Positions 9,236 to 18,534 of a DNA stretch of 64,000 nucleotides are shown piece after piece. The translations under genes and the position numbers were made by a program. The stretch comes from an uncultured Pelagibacteraceae bacterium. GTDB lineage: Bacteria; Pseudomonadota; Alphaproteobacteria; Pelagibacterales; AG-422-B15. The stretch covers positions 42,439 to 106,438 of the forward strand of contig CACIBF010000002.1 of assembly GCA_902584815.1 (NCBI GenBank), written 5' to 3'. The notes beneath the pieces are model-generated. The model made no database searches. It had not been told where the DNA came from and was given only the letters and a program-made list of their open reading frames with translations. Positions within the stretch are counted from its first letter, which is position 1; the number at the start of each line of letters is the position of its first letter.

Positions 9236-9240
9236 ATATC

Positions 9241-10560
9241 ATGAGGAAAAAAATAGATTTAATAGTTAAAAATGGCTCATATGTTACCCATAAAAAAACT
9301 ATCAAAGGTGATATTGCTGTTCATCAAGGAAAAATCTATCGGGTAGGGAATATATCTGATTTAAAAGCCTCTAAAACAATAGATGCTAGAGGTCTTCATA
9401 TTTTACCTGGTGCTATTGATACACAAGTTCATTTCAGAGAACCAGGTAATACTGACAAAGAAGATTTGAAAAGTGGAAGTAGAGCCGCAGTTGCTGGCGG
9501 TATAACAACTGTTTTTGATATGCCTAATAATAATCCAAGCATGTCGACTAAAACTCTATTTAGAAAGAAATTGAATGGTGCAAAAAATAGAATGTTTTGT
9601 AATTATGCTTTCTATTTTGGGGCTGAAAAAAATAATACCACTGAAATAAAAAAAATGGAAAAAGAAGTTGGCTGTTGTGGTATTAAAGTTTTCGTTGGCG
9701 TATCAACTGGGACACTGATTGTATCAGATTATAAAGATATAAAGAGAATAATGAAAAGTACAAAAAAGATGATTTCTTTTCATTCGGAAGATCAATATGA
9801 GTTAAATAAGAGAGAAAAATTTATTAAGCGAGGTGATCCAAAATCACACCCAAAATGGAGGAATGAAAGTGTTTGTCTTATCTGTACAAAAAATCTAGTT
9901 AAACTTGCAAATCAAACAAAAAAGCAGATACATATTTTACACATTACAACGGCAGAAGAAATTGAACTTTTAAATAAGAATAAAAAATATGTTTCTTATG
10001 AAGTGACTCCTCAGCATTTAGTTTTATCATCACCTACATGCTATAATAAATTGGGAACATTAGCTCAAATGAATCCTCCAATTCGATCTCTTCGACACAA
10101 TAAAAGACTTAGACAAGCGCTAAAAAATAATGAAATAGATATTGTTGGATCTGATCACGCTCCTCACAAGCTTTCAGAAAAAAAATTAGAGTATCCCGAT
10201 AGTCCGTCAGGGATGCCTGGTGTACAGACATTATTGCCAATTCTTCTAAATGAAGTTTCAAAAAAAATGATATCAATTAATAATGTGGTTGAGCTGACAA
10301 GTTATAATCCAATCAACAGATTTAAGATCAAAAATAAAGGATTAATTAAAGAAGGCTATGATGCAGACTTAACTTTTGTTGATATGTCTAAAATTAAAAA
10401 AATTAGCAATAAAGAAGTTCAAAGTAAATGTGGTTGGACACCTTTTCATGGTATGAAAATTAAAGGATGGCCAGTTGGCACTATGATTAGTGGAAATAAA
10501 GTATTTTGGAATGGAAAAATTATTGGCAAGCCTAGTGGAAAACCATTAAAGTTTTCTTAG
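9241..10560 (+). CDS. pyrC: Dihydroorotase (amidohydrolase superfamily)
   Basis: Cyclises N-carbamoyl-aspartate to dihydroorotate in pyrimidine synthesis. The 439-residue protein has the class I dihydroorotase layout: DTQVHFREPG at 60-69, NNNP substrate loop near 96, Lys149 as candidate carbamylated lysine, His181 (FHSED), His234 (HILHITT) and D305 in GSDHAPH. The usual metal-binding H-x-H near the start reads Q62-V-H64, so one His ligand is replaced by Gln. I recall this variant in alphaproteobacterial homologues, so it need not mean loss of activity, but it is worth checking. Confidence 0.85.
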   Translation: MRKKIDLIVKNGSYVTHKKTIKGDIAVHQGKIYRVGNISDLKASKTIDARGLHILPGAIDTQVHFREPGNTDKEDLKSGSRAAVAGGITTVFDMPNNNPSMSTKTLFRKKLNGAKNRMFCNYAFYFGAEKNNTTEIKKMEKEVGCCGIKVFVGVSTGTLIVSDYKDIKRIMKSTKKMISFHSEDQYELNKREKFIKRGDPKSHPKWRNESVCLICTKNLVKLANQTKKQIHILHITTAEEIELLNKNKKYVSYEVTPQHLVLSSPTCYNKLGTLAQMNPPIRSLRHNKRLRQALKNNEIDIVGSDHAPHKLSEKKLEYPDSPSGMPGVQTLLPILLNEVSKKMISINNVVELTSYNPINRFKIKNKGLIKEGYDADLTFVDMSKIKKISNKEVQSKCGWTPFHGMKIKGWPVGTMISGNKVFWNGKIIGKPSGKPLKFS

Positions 10561-11309
10561 CTTCTGGCAATAAATGATGAGTTCTTAAAATTCTTTTTTC
10601 CATACTTTAAAATTTTACCATCGAGAGTTTTAATTTTTCCTCCTGCTTTTCTTAATATTGCATCACCAGCAGCTATATCCCATTCCATTGTAGTTCCCAA
10701 TCTTGGATAAATATTTGCTGATCCATCAGCAATAAGACAGAGTTTTATAGAACTTCCTGTTTGTATAATTTTACTTGCATTAAATTTTTTGAGTATAAGA
10801 TCGTTATTTCTAGTATGCGATCTACTCAACACTAAGATATTAATCTTTCTTCGCTTTACTTTAATTTTAGTTTTTTTTGAGAGACCATAATTACGGTCTA
10901 ATTTAGAATAATATGAAAATTTATCCTCCGTAAAGTAAAGCTCTCTTGAGGTTGGTTTAAAAATAATTCCATAAATAGGTCTCTTATTTTTTACTAAAGC
11001 AATATTTACAGTAAACTCGCCATTCTTCTTAATAAATTCCTTTGTTCCATCGAGAGGGTCAACCAACCAAAATAGGCTTATATTTTTAGGTCTATTTTCA
11101 TTTTCTTCAGAAATAATAGGAATATTTGGCGTAAGTTTTTTTAGTCTTTCGCAAATTATATTATTTGCAGCTATATCAGCTTCAGTAATTGGCGATTTGT
11201 CTGCTTTGAGATTTTTTTTAAATGGCTTTTTGTATACTTTAAGTATTGCTTTTCCAGCCAATATAGTAATATTTTTAAGTTTTAAATTTAATTCTTTATC
11301 TAATTTCAT
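10557..11309 (-). CDS. cysQ: 3'(2'),5'-bisphosphate nucleotidase (inositol monophosphatase family)
   Basis: Removes the 3'-phosphate from adenosine 3',5'-bisphosphate left by sulfate activation or acyl-carrier-protein loading. Lithium-sensitive phosphatase motifs are all visible: SEEN at 67-70, WLVDPLDGTKEF at about 81-92 with metal ligands D84 and D87, and a C-terminal WDIAAGDAILRKAGG. Its 250 residues are typical. It converges with pyrC, overlapping by four bases. A related inositol-phosphatase role cannot be excluded, but the GTKEF variant favours CysQ. Confidence 0.88.
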   Translation of the reverse strand: MKLDKELNLKLKNITILAGKAILKVYKKPFKKNLKADKSPITEADIAANNIICERLKKLTPNIPIISEENENRPKNISLFWLVDPLDGTKEFIKKNGEFTVNIALVKNKRPIYGIIFKPTSRELYFTEDKFSYYSKLDRNYGLSKKTKIKVKRRKINILVLSRSHTRNNDLILKKFNASKIIQTGSSIKLCLIADGSANIYPRLGTTMEWDIAAGDAILRKAGGKIKTLDGKILKYGKKNFKNSSFIARS

Positions 11310-11343
11310 ATATAAAATCTTAAATTAGACATTAGTTTAATTA

Positions 11344-11352
11344 TGTTATAGT
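11344..11352 (+). promoter_or_regulatory. Extended -10 promoter candidate for mnmA
   Basis: tgt followed by tatagt (five of six matches to TATAAT) gives an extended -10 ending 15 bases before the mnmA ATG at 11368. A weak -35-like ttagac lies 16 bases upstream of the hexamer. Transcription would begin very near the start codon, giving an almost leaderless message. Confidence 0.35.
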
Positions 11353-11367
11353 TACCACCATATATTT

Positions 11368-12477
11368 ATGATTAAAAGCAATGTCCATAAAATATCTAAA
11401 ACTAAAATAGAGAACCCAATTGTTGTAGCGATGTCAGGTGGCGTGGATTCATCTGTTGCTGCCGCTCTAATGAAAGAAAAAGCAAGTAATGTTATGGGCG
11501 TTACGCTAAAACTATATGATGAAAAAAAAGTTAAAAATTCAAAAACATGTTGTGCTGGCGTTGATATCCTTGATGCAAAAAAAATAGCTAATACAATCTC
11601 AATTCCACATTACGTTCTTGATTTTCAAGATATTTTTAAAAAAAGTGTCATTGATCCTTTTATAAATGATTATAAAGAAGGAAAAACACCGATACCATGT
11701 ATAAATTGTAATGAAAAAGTAAAATTTTATGACTTACTTGAGTTTACAAAAAAATTGAATGGCTCTGCTCTAGTAACTGGTCACTACATAAAAAAAGTAC
11801 GAGTAGATGATGAATGGGCATTGTATGTACCCGAAGACAAAGACCGTGATCAATCATATTTTTTATTCTCTATTAAGAAAGTGGACCTAGATTTTGTTGA
11901 ATTTCCTCTAGGTGACTTTAGTAAGAGTCAAATACGTGATTTTGCAAAGAAAATGAACTTACATGTTTTTGATAAAGCAGATAGCCAGGATATCTGTTTT
12001 ATTCCAGATGGAGACTATAAATCATTTATAAAAAGAAATTCTATTGATGAAGGAAAAGGAGAGGTAGTTGATATTAATAATAATATAATTGGTCAGCACG
12101 ATGGCGTTTATAATTTCACTATAGGTCAAAGAAGAGGTATTGGAGTTTCTCAATCAAACCCTTTGTATGTTAAAAAAATTGATAAAGAGTTAAATCGAGT
12201 TGTAGTTGCCAGCAAAGATTTTATTAAATCAAAAAGTATTAAATTAAATAATACTAACTATTTAGTAAGTAACATGCCTTCTAGTATTAAAGTAAGGATA
12301 CGGTCAACAGGAAAATTAGTTGACGCTAAACACTTAGGTCTTAAAGGAGATAAATGTCAGATTAATTTTAATAATCCAGTAGCGGCAGTTTCCCCAGGAC
12401 AAGCTTGTGTTTTTTATTCTGAGGACATTAATGGATTAAGATTGCTCGGCGGTGGGTGGATATCATCGTCAGATTAG
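11368..12477 (+). CDS. mnmA: tRNA-specific 2-thiouridylase
   Basis: Thiolates U34 of tRNA-Lys, -Glu and -Gln at the wobble position. The ATP pyrophosphatase loop SGGVDSS is at residues 23-29, the conserved Cys pair PCINC at 110-114, and DSQDICFIPDGDY holds the second catalytic Cys. The C-terminal beta-barrel ends with SPGQACVFY and GGGWI as usual. Length 369 residues. It stands alone, with cysQ divergent upstream and the export genes 143 bases downstream. Confidence 0.95.
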   Translation: MIKSNVHKISKTKIENPIVVAMSGGVDSSVAAALMKEKASNVMGVTLKLYDEKKVKNSKTCCAGVDILDAKKIANTISIPHYVLDFQDIFKKSVIDPFINDYKEGKTPIPCINCNEKVKFYDLLEFTKKLNGSALVTGHYIKKVRVDDEWALYVPEDKDRDQSYFLFSIKKVDLDFVEFPLGDFSKSQIRDFAKKMNLHVFDKADSQDICFIPDGDYKSFIKRNSIDEGKGEVVDINNNIIGQHDGVYNFTIGQRRGIGVSQSNPLYVKKIDKELNRVVVASKDFIKSKSIKLNNTNYLVSNMPSSIKVRIRSTGKLVDAKHLGLKGDKCQINFNNPVAAVSPGQACVFYSEDINGLRLLGGGWISSSD

Positions 12478-12526
12478 CTAATCAACATGTTTTAATTTAA
12501 TTTACTGCATATACCATATATAGATA

Positions 12527-12548
12527 TCAAATTAAATTTGATTATAAT
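12527..12548 (+). promoter_or_regulatory. Palindrome and TATAAT upstream of the export operon
   Basis: In the 143-base gap before the Wza-like gene, a perfect palindrome (tcaaatt a aatttga, 12527-12541) is followed at once by a perfect TATAAT (12543-12548), 72 bases before the ATG. No good -35 is found at the right spacing, so an activator-dependent promoter or chance AT-richness are both possible. Confidence 0.3.
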
Positions 12549-12620
12549 AAAAGTTTTCACAATTAAAAAAATTATCTATAAGATTCAATTATTAATGTAT
12601 TTTTTTTAAAGTATTTAATT

Positions 12621-13787
12621 ATGAGGGCTTTGACGATATCATTTTTATTGTTTTTTTTATACGGATGTAACACGCATTTGTTAGACGGCCAGGATTTTTC
12701 TTATCATCAGAAGCCAATTCCAAAAGAAGCAAATCTTGTTCAAGAAAGTAATATTGAATTATCATTGATTGAAATTTCATCATTATCTCCTCAAGTTTTA
12801 GACAGTATGCCAAGAATTAGTGGCGCAAAAATTCCTGCTGACCTAAGAAATGTTTCATTTGATCCTTTAATTGATAATTCATTTCCTGATTATATTATTG
12901 GACCAGGTGATATAGTAGAAATTCTTTTCCCTGCTGATAGTGATGTAAACAGAATTACCTCCAGAGGCTTGAAAGTTGATAGTAAAGGTGAAATTGAATT
13001 TCCTTATCTAGGCAGATACAATGTAAGTGGATTCACTCCCTTAGAAGCAAAAGAGTTGTTAAAATCTGCATTAAGTAATTTATATGTTAATCCAGAGATT
13101 TACCTTTCGATAAAAAGTTTCAAAAGTAATAAGGCCTTTATATCTGGTGCATTTGAAGGAGGATTAGGAGAAGCATCTCAGTCAACAATCAAAACAAAAA
13201 TGATTAATCTTGATGATGTTCCAATAACAATACTGCAGGCTTTAGATAAAGCAGGAGTACAATTTAGTGAAGCTAAACCAAACCCATTTCTAATTTTAAA
13301 TAGAAATAGTAAGAATCATATTGTGGATTTAGGCTTTATCACCAATAATGCAAATCCTAATATTTATATTAAAAATAATGATCTCATATATCTTCCATCT
13401 CAAGGTGCTCAAAAAATATACATTACAGGAGCAGTTGAAAGTGATCAAATTTTGAATTATCCATCTACATTAACATTATCTGAGGCTCTTCTTCAATCTA
13501 ATCTAGACAAATCATCAGCAAACCTTGAAGAAATTTATGTTTTGAGAGTTAATCAAACGATAAATAATAAATTAAGAGGAATAGCGTATAAAGTTGATAT
13601 TAAATCTCCTTCAAGCCTCATGTTAGCTGACAACTTCTATCTTTTAGATAAAGATATAATCTTTATAAGTACATATAAAGTAACTAGATGGAATCAGACA
13701 ATGACACGTATGCTGAGTGGACTTGATTTTATCAACCTATGGAAATCATATAAACCTATAAATTCTGAAGTCTTCCGAACGCAATAA
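12621..13787 (+). CDS. Wza-like outer-membrane polysaccharide export lipoprotein
   Basis: Predicted outer-membrane channel component for capsule or exopolysaccharide export. A lipoprotein signal ends at Cys16 (FLYGC), the export domain begins with DYIIGPGDIVEILFP near residue 93, and two SLBB-type segments follow (about 170-250 and 265-340, the latter with KIYITGAVESDQ). Length 388 residues. It is followed 11 bases later by a Wzc-like co-polymerase, the usual partner. No dedicated polymerase or flippase is visible nearby, so the rest of the pathway must be elsewhere. Confidence 0.87.
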   Translation: MRALTISFLLFFLYGCNTHLLDGQDFSYHQKPIPKEANLVQESNIELSLIEISSLSPQVLDSMPRISGAKIPADLRNVSFDPLIDNSFPDYIIGPGDIVEILFPADSDVNRITSRGLKVDSKGEIEFPYLGRYNVSGFTPLEAKELLKSALSNLYVNPEIYLSIKSFKSNKAFISGAFEGGLGEASQSTIKTKMINLDDVPITILQALDKAGVQFSEAKPNPFLILNRNSKNHIVDLGFITNNANPNIYIKNNDLIYLPSQGAQKIYITGAVESDQILNYPSTLTLSEALLQSNLDKSSANLEEIYVLRVNQTINNKLRGIAYKVDIKSPSSLMLADNFYLLDKDIIFISTYKVTRWNQTMTRMLSGLDFINLWKSYKPINSEVFRTQ

Positions 13788-13798
13788 TATCTTTCCCT

Positions 13799-16441
13799 AT
13801 GGAAAATACTTTTTATACAAAGGAAAACAATGACATCAATTTGATGGACATTATCAACCTGGGGCTGGTTGTTTTATTTAGTCTAAAAAACGTTTTAATA
13901 TTTATAATAACTTTCTCTCTTTTTTTAGGTTTCTTAACTACATCAACAATTGAGCCAAGATTTAATTCTAACACAAGACTTTTAATTGAACTTCAAAATA
14001 TTAGTTTAAAAGATGAAAAGAATATAGATTTTTCATCTTTAAATGCACAGTCAATTCAAACAGAAATAGAAAAAATTAAATCAAATACATTAATTCATAA
14101 TGTGATTACGAAGAATGACATTCAAATACCTAAGTATGAAATTTCAAAAAATAATTCTTCATGGATAACAATTTTGGCAGATAAAATATACCATTTTTCT
14201 GGTATAAGTTTTTTGATAGGACTATTAAGTGACGCATCGTCTTCAGTGACTCAGAAAGCAATTGAGACAACTATGGATGTAGCTTTGGACACAGTAGTTG
14301 CTAATGTCGATGAAGAAAAAATTTCTGATATAAGTAGTAAAATAAGAAATGAATTTAATTTAAGTACTGAGCAAAATAGAAGATTAGATAATCTGAAATC
14401 TAAATTTAAAACTGAAAAACCAGAAACTGAAGAAGTGATGTCATTCGCTTATGATATTCTTTCATCAAATGACTACTCTGAACAAGATATTATTGACCTA
14501 GCAAAAAATTACCTTCCTGACTCATTAAATCTTAGCGATGAAATGTTATCAAAATTAATTAATAAATATAAAAGTCAGTATTCATTAGATGACTTGGATT
14601 TAAATTCACTGAGTATTGATAATAATAATCTTGAATTTCAATATGAATCTTCAGATGATAATCAAAGTGACTTTGATAAAGATTTGTCCTCTAAAATATT
14701 AGAAAATGATGACTTACAAGATGAAGCTGCTATAGATGAAGCTGTTTTAGATGAGGGTAGATCATTAGATTATTTCGAAAGAGTTGATAGTTCTGATTTT
14801 GATATGGCCCTAATTTCTTGGATAAGATCAAGTCTTGATATTTATAAAGACGAAGATTCAAATGTCTTAAATATTAATTTTGTTTCACCCGATCCTGGTA
14901 AAAGTATAATGATATCTAATGCAATTGCTACAGAGTATTTAAATTATCAAGTCATTACTAAGGAATCTGCTGGCATGTTTTCAACAGAATATTATCAAAA
15001 AAGAATTGATAACTTGAGAAGTAATCAAGATATGCTCAGCACTCAGATATTAGAATATGAGTCAGAAAATGATATATACTCTACAAAGATTGATAATCTT
15101 GAATCTGATTTACGACGATATGAGGATGAACTAAGAGCTCTTGAGGATCAAAAAATTGAAATTACTAAGATATATACTGAGAAACATCCAGAGGTAATTA
15201 AATTAAATATAAAATTAAATAAGAGCAAAAAAATTATTAATGATTTAATAAGTAAAATTTCAATAGCGAGAGAGCATAATAGTAAATTAAATAAATTTGA
15301 GTCAGAATTTAAAGTCAACGAATCTTTATTATCAGCATATTTAAATAAACTGTTAACTGTTTCGTCATATAACCAATCTGATGCTAGGATATTAGAAGAG
15401 TCAGATGAAGCAATATGGGCAAATAGTAATGAAGCTATCAAAAGAATTATTTTTTATTTATTTATGGGATTATTAATATCTATAATAGTTATAATCGTTA
15501 CTATTTTTATTGATTTTTATAGTTTATTTAATAGATTTCAAATCAGTTCTCAAATTAAGAGTAAAATTGGAATAGATCCATCAGGCATAGTTCCACACAT
15601 AAAAAACCTCAATAAAAATCCATTAGATTTTAATTTATTAATGAATAAAGTCTTATTCGATAGTTTAAATAAGACAATTATTAAGATAACAAAGGAAAAT
15701 AAGAGATCAAATAAAACGTATATTATTTCATCACCTGTTAGTTCTGATGGTAAAACACTAATTACAATCTTATTGGCCATGGCCGCCAAAGAGGTAAATA
15801 AAAAAGTTCTTATAATTGATATGGATGAAGAAAAAAAATCATTAACAAAAAAAATATTTGGAAATAACTCAGATCAAGATGGCTTTACAGATTTTGTCGA
15901 AAATAATTATCCAATTGAAGACATTTCTAGATATATTTATTCAAAACAAAAAAATCAGCTTGATGTAATTCCAGCTGGTAACTTTAAAAACAGTAAGTTT
16001 TGGAAAAATGATAAATTATCTGAATTATTTGAAAAAGTTTCAAAAGATTACGATTTGATTCTTTGTGATACGATGCCTATTTCATATCACCCAGAATCAA
16101 TTTTAATATCTAACTATGCTGAGTATATTTTGACATTAAAATATAATTCAACTCCAATAGCAATGGTCAGTCATATAATGGACGAATTCAAAAGATTTGA
16201 TATTGAAACCCCTCAAATAATATTTAATGATATAGATTTCTCGAGTAAACGTGTATTTAGACTTCTTAATTTCACACATGATGGAAAATATAGTTACGGC
16301 TACGGCTATGGCTACGGCTATGGCTATGGCTATGGTTATGGTTATGGTTATGGTTATGGTTATGGTTATGGAACAAACGATGAAACTCAGACTTCAAAAA
16401 TCCGTTTATACAAAAGACTCCTAAATTTATTTAAAAAATAA
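13799..16441 (+). CDS. Wzc-like polysaccharide co-polymerase with BY-kinase domain
   Basis: Inner-membrane chain-length regulator fused to a bacterial tyrosine kinase. A first membrane span lies at about 33-49, a Wzz-type periplasmic domain runs to a second span at 549-573, and the cytoplasmic kinase has Walker A (SSPVSSDGKT, 644-653), Walker A' (VLIIDMD, 670-676) and Walker B (LILCDT, 753-758). The tail carries 13 consecutive Tyr-Gly units (833-858), an unusually regular version of the tyrosine cluster these kinases autophosphorylate. Residues about 140-335 form an acidic, helix-rich stretch not expected in the canonical Wzz domain; I see no known family in it. Partner of the upstream Wza-like lipoprotein. 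Confidence 0.87.
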   Translation: MENTFYTKENNDINLMDIINLGLVVLFSLKNVLIFIITFSLFLGFLTTSTIEPRFNSNTRLLIELQNISLKDEKNIDFSSLNAQSIQTEIEKIKSNTLIHNVITKNDIQIPKYEISKNNSSWITILADKIYHFSGISFLIGLLSDASSSVTQKAIETTMDVALDTVVANVDEEKISDISSKIRNEFNLSTEQNRRLDNLKSKFKTEKPETEEVMSFAYDILSSNDYSEQDIIDLAKNYLPDSLNLSDEMLSKLINKYKSQYSLDDLDLNSLSIDNNNLEFQYESSDDNQSDFDKDLSSKILENDDLQDEAAIDEAVLDEGRSLDYFERVDSSDFDMALISWIRSSLDIYKDEDSNVLNINFVSPDPGKSIMISNAIATEYLNYQVITKESAGMFSTEYYQKRIDNLRSNQDMLSTQILEYESENDIYSTKIDNLESDLRRYEDELRALEDQKIEITKIYTEKHPEVIKLNIKLNKSKKIINDLISKISIAREHNSKLNKFESEFKVNESLLSAYLNKLLTVSSYNQSDARILEESDEAIWANSNEAIKRIIFYLFMGLLISIIVIIVTIFIDFYSLFNRFQISSQIKSKIGIDPSGIVPHIKNLNKNPLDFNLLMNKVLFDSLNKTIIKITKENKRSNKTYIISSPVSSDGKTLITILLAMAAKEVNKKVLIIDMDEEKKSLTKKIFGNNSDQDGFTDFVENNYPIEDISRYIYSKQKNQLDVIPAGNFKNSKFWKNDKLSELFEKVSKDYDLILCDTMPISYHPESILISNYAEYILTLKYNSTPIAMVSHIMDEFKRFDIETPQIIFNDIDFSSKRVFRLLNFTHDGKYSYGYGYGYGYGYGYGYGYGYGYGYGYGTNDETQTSKIRLYKRLLNLFKK
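16295..16372 (+). repeat. In-frame hexanucleotide array encoding 13 Tyr-Gly units
   Basis: Thirteen 6-base units of the form ta(c/t)gg(c/t/a) lie in the 3' end of the Wzc-like gene. The first six end in ggc, the next six are identical tatggt, and the last is tatgga. The homogeneous second half suggests recent slippage expansion. Gain or loss of units changes tyrosine number without shifting the frame. Confidence 0.97.
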
Positions 16442-16548
16442 TTAAGATCCTTGAAACTTATCTTCCAAGGAATTATAAGATAATTAAAGCTGCAATAATG
16501 AAATGTAAAAAGCGATAAGAACTTTTATTTTTCGCAGTTGTTATTCAT

Positions 16549-16625
16549 GGCGGGGTAGCTCAGTTGGTTAGAGCGGAGGAATCATAATCCTTAGGTCGGG
16601 GGTTCAAATCCCTCTCCCGCTACCA
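16549..16625 (+). tRNA. tRNA with CAT anticodon (elongator tRNA-Met likely)
   Basis: The acceptor ggcgggg pairs with tcccgct, with G-U pairs at both ends, then A and an encoded CCA. The anticodon stem gagga/tcctt encloses atcataa, anticodon CAT; the T-arm has loop ttcaaat. It lacks the three G-C pairs of an initiator anticodon stem. Elongator Met is my first choice; an Ile tRNA with lysidine-modified CAT cannot be excluded by eye. Confidence 0.9.
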
Positions 16626-16779
16626 AGTTCTAGGCCAAATAATTTCCAAGCAACAGTAGATTTAACAATTATTAATATTTTAATTACAAGGAATACAGAA
16701 AGAATATTTATAAGTTTTTTCATAGAACTCTATGTAATCAATGATCTCATATAGTTCTTTTTGTGAATTTAGAAATTTA

Positions 16780-17898
16780 TTATTTTGCAGCATCTAAATA
16801 TTCAAAGATTTTTTTATCCCATGAATATTTTTCAATAGCAATTTTTTTCCCATTTTCTCCAAGTTGATATCGAAGTGGTTTATCTTCAATTAATTTATTA
16901 AGATTTAAAGTGATGCTTGCTTGATCACCTGATTGACATAAGAGTCCGGTTTGTCCATCAATAATAGCGTCACCAATACCTCCGCTATTACTTCCAATAG
17001 TTGCTATTCCATGAAATGCTGCATCGATAAATGCCATACCAAAACCTTCGACTGACTCTCCAATTAAAACAGGTGTCATTATAAAAATATCAGAATTTTT
17101 AAGAATAAGTGATTTTTCTGGCTCAGTAATCCATCCAAGAAAAATAATATTATTTTCTAATTCAAGTTTTTTTACTAGATTTTTAATTGTTTCTAGATAG
17201 GGACCTTTTCCTGCAATCAAATAGACAATATCTGGAAACTTATTTATTAATTCTTTTATAGCGAAAATTACATACTCATGACCTTTTCTTTTTTCTACCC
17301 TAGCTAATGTAGAAATAACAGGACCTTTCTTATAAATTAATTCCTTAATGTAACGTTTCTCTTCTTCCGAAATAAAATCTTTGTAAACATCAACGCCCGG
17401 ATGAATTATTTCTATTTTTTTAGGATTAATTCTTAAAGAAGCCTGCATAAGATCTCTGGTGTAATTAGAATTTGCAATTATTTTATATACATCCTTATAT
17501 GACCTGAGAATTCGGTTCTTTTTAAATCGAAAAATATCAAGCGTGATAGACCAATATTGCTTTGGAATCTCTGTTCCATGCGCAAGAACTAAGATTTTCT
17601 TATTTTTCTTATTGACGTATTCAATACTTTTCCATGAGTCTGCATATATAGCCTCAACATTTTTTTCTTTACAAATTTTATCAAGATATTTAGCTTTTCT
17701 AATTCTCCGTATAGGTTTCCATCCATAAAATCTTTTTATTGAATATTGAATCTTAGAGCGTAGATCCAAGTTTTCTTTTCCATCAGCGAGTACTAAAACT
17801 TCTTTTCCTATTGCAGCCAAATTTTCAGCCATGCCTGTCATCAATGCTTCTATTCCACCAATTTTTGGCGAGAAACATTGTGTAGTTATTATAATCAC
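16780..17898 (-). CDS. Glycosyltransferase family 4 (GT-B)
   Basis: Retaining glycosyltransferase, probably acting on a lipid-linked or cell-surface glycan. The N-terminus TQCFSPKIGGIEALMTGMAE is the usual acceptor-side start, IIHPGVDV marks the linker, and the donor site has GESVEGFGMAFIDAA with the E-x7-E type pattern, then GSNSGGIGDAI. Length 372 residues. The start codon at 17898 is GTG. Its position beside the Wza/Wzc genes suggests a role in surface polysaccharide, although it lies on the opposite strand with a tRNA between. Confidence 0.83.
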   Translation of the reverse strand: MIIITTQCFSPKIGGIEALMTGMAENLAAIGKEVLVLADGKENLDLRSKIQYSIKRFYGWKPIRRIRKAKYLDKICKEKNVEAIYADSWKSIEYVNKKNKKILVLAHGTEIPKQYWSITLDIFRFKKNRILRSYKDVYKIIANSNYTRDLMQASLRINPKKIEIIHPGVDVYKDFISEEEKRYIKELIYKKGPVISTLARVEKRKGHEYVIFAIKELINKFPDIVYLIAGKGPYLETIKNLVKKLELENNIIFLGWITEPEKSLILKNSDIFIMTPVLIGESVEGFGMAFIDAAFHGIATIGSNSGGIGDAIIDGQTGLLCQSGDQASITLNLNKLIEDKPLRYQLGENGKKIAIEKYSWDKKIFEYLDAAK

Positions 17899-17908
17899 TA
17901 GGAGAAAA

Positions 17909-18469
17909 TCATTCTTTCCATTTAATTGAACAGCCTATACTAGGTATTTGTTCAATGGGACCTTTTCCAGTTTCTGCAATTTGAGACATTGCTTCTAATA
18001 ATTCTTTACGAGCATTGGGAATAATTTCCATTTTAGACTCTTCAAGCCTTCCCCTATATTGAAGTTCATTATTTGAGTTAAAGCCAAAGAAATCAGGAGT
18101 ACAAACAGCATCATATTTTCTTCCAACTTCTTGAGTCTCATCATAAACATAAGGAAATATGAAATTATTATTTTGTGAAAATAATTTCATATTATCAAAA
18201 GAATCTTCGTGTCCATATTTTGGATCATTTACATCATTTGACATTATAGCGATAGCACCTATGCCTTTACTATCTAAAATTGATATATCTTCAACAATTC
18301 TATGAATAACTGATTTTACATATGGGCAGTGATTACAAATAAACATGACCAGTGTTCCATTAATCCCTTTTATTTCTGAGAAGGAGTATGATTTTCCATC
18401 AACTCCTAACAAATTAAAATCAGGAGCTTTCCATCCAAATTCACAAATTGGTGTAGTAAGTGCGACCAT
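17909..18469 (-). CDS. Thioredoxin-fold (AhpC/TSA-like) protein
   Basis: Redoxin-type thiol protein of 186 residues. The active-site motif is C45-N-H-C48 in FICNHCPYV, typical of a widespread uncharacterised thioredoxin-family group. APDFNLLGVDGK marks the start of the fold and TPDFFGFN the cis-Pro region. No signal peptide is seen, so it is likely cytoplasmic. The physiological substrate is unknown. It lies 10 bases upstream of the glycosyltransferase and divergent from the gamma carbonic anhydrase. Confidence 0.8.
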   Translation of the reverse strand: MVALTTPICEFGWKAPDFNLLGVDGKSYSFSEIKGINGTLVMFICNHCPYVKSVIHRIVEDISILDSKGIGAIAIMSNDVNDPKYGHEDSFDNMKLFSQNNNFIFPYVYDETQEVGRKYDAVCTPDFFGFNSNNELQYRGRLEESKMEIIPNARKELLEAMSQIAETGKGPIEQIPSIGCSIKWKE

Positions 18470-18534
18470 AAAAATACTTTTTTGAATACATGTTTTAGTA
18501 TAACTTATGATGGAATTATTAAAAATAAAATTTT

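Noticed and set aside
16295..16372. Short regular repeats considered as a CRISPR array
   Set aside because: The units are 6 bases with no spacers and encode Tyr-Gly within a gene; no cas genes are present anywhere in the window.
16442..16480. Inverted repeat tccttg/caagga after the Wzc-like gene as a terminator
   Set aside because: Six-base arms with a 12-base loop and no following T-tract do not make a credible intrinsic terminator.
16626..16779. The 154-base gap between tRNA-Met and the glycosyltransferase as a gene remnant or small RNA
   Set aside because: I see no continuing reading frame, strong hairpin or promoter in it; it is plain AT-rich spacer as far as I can tell.
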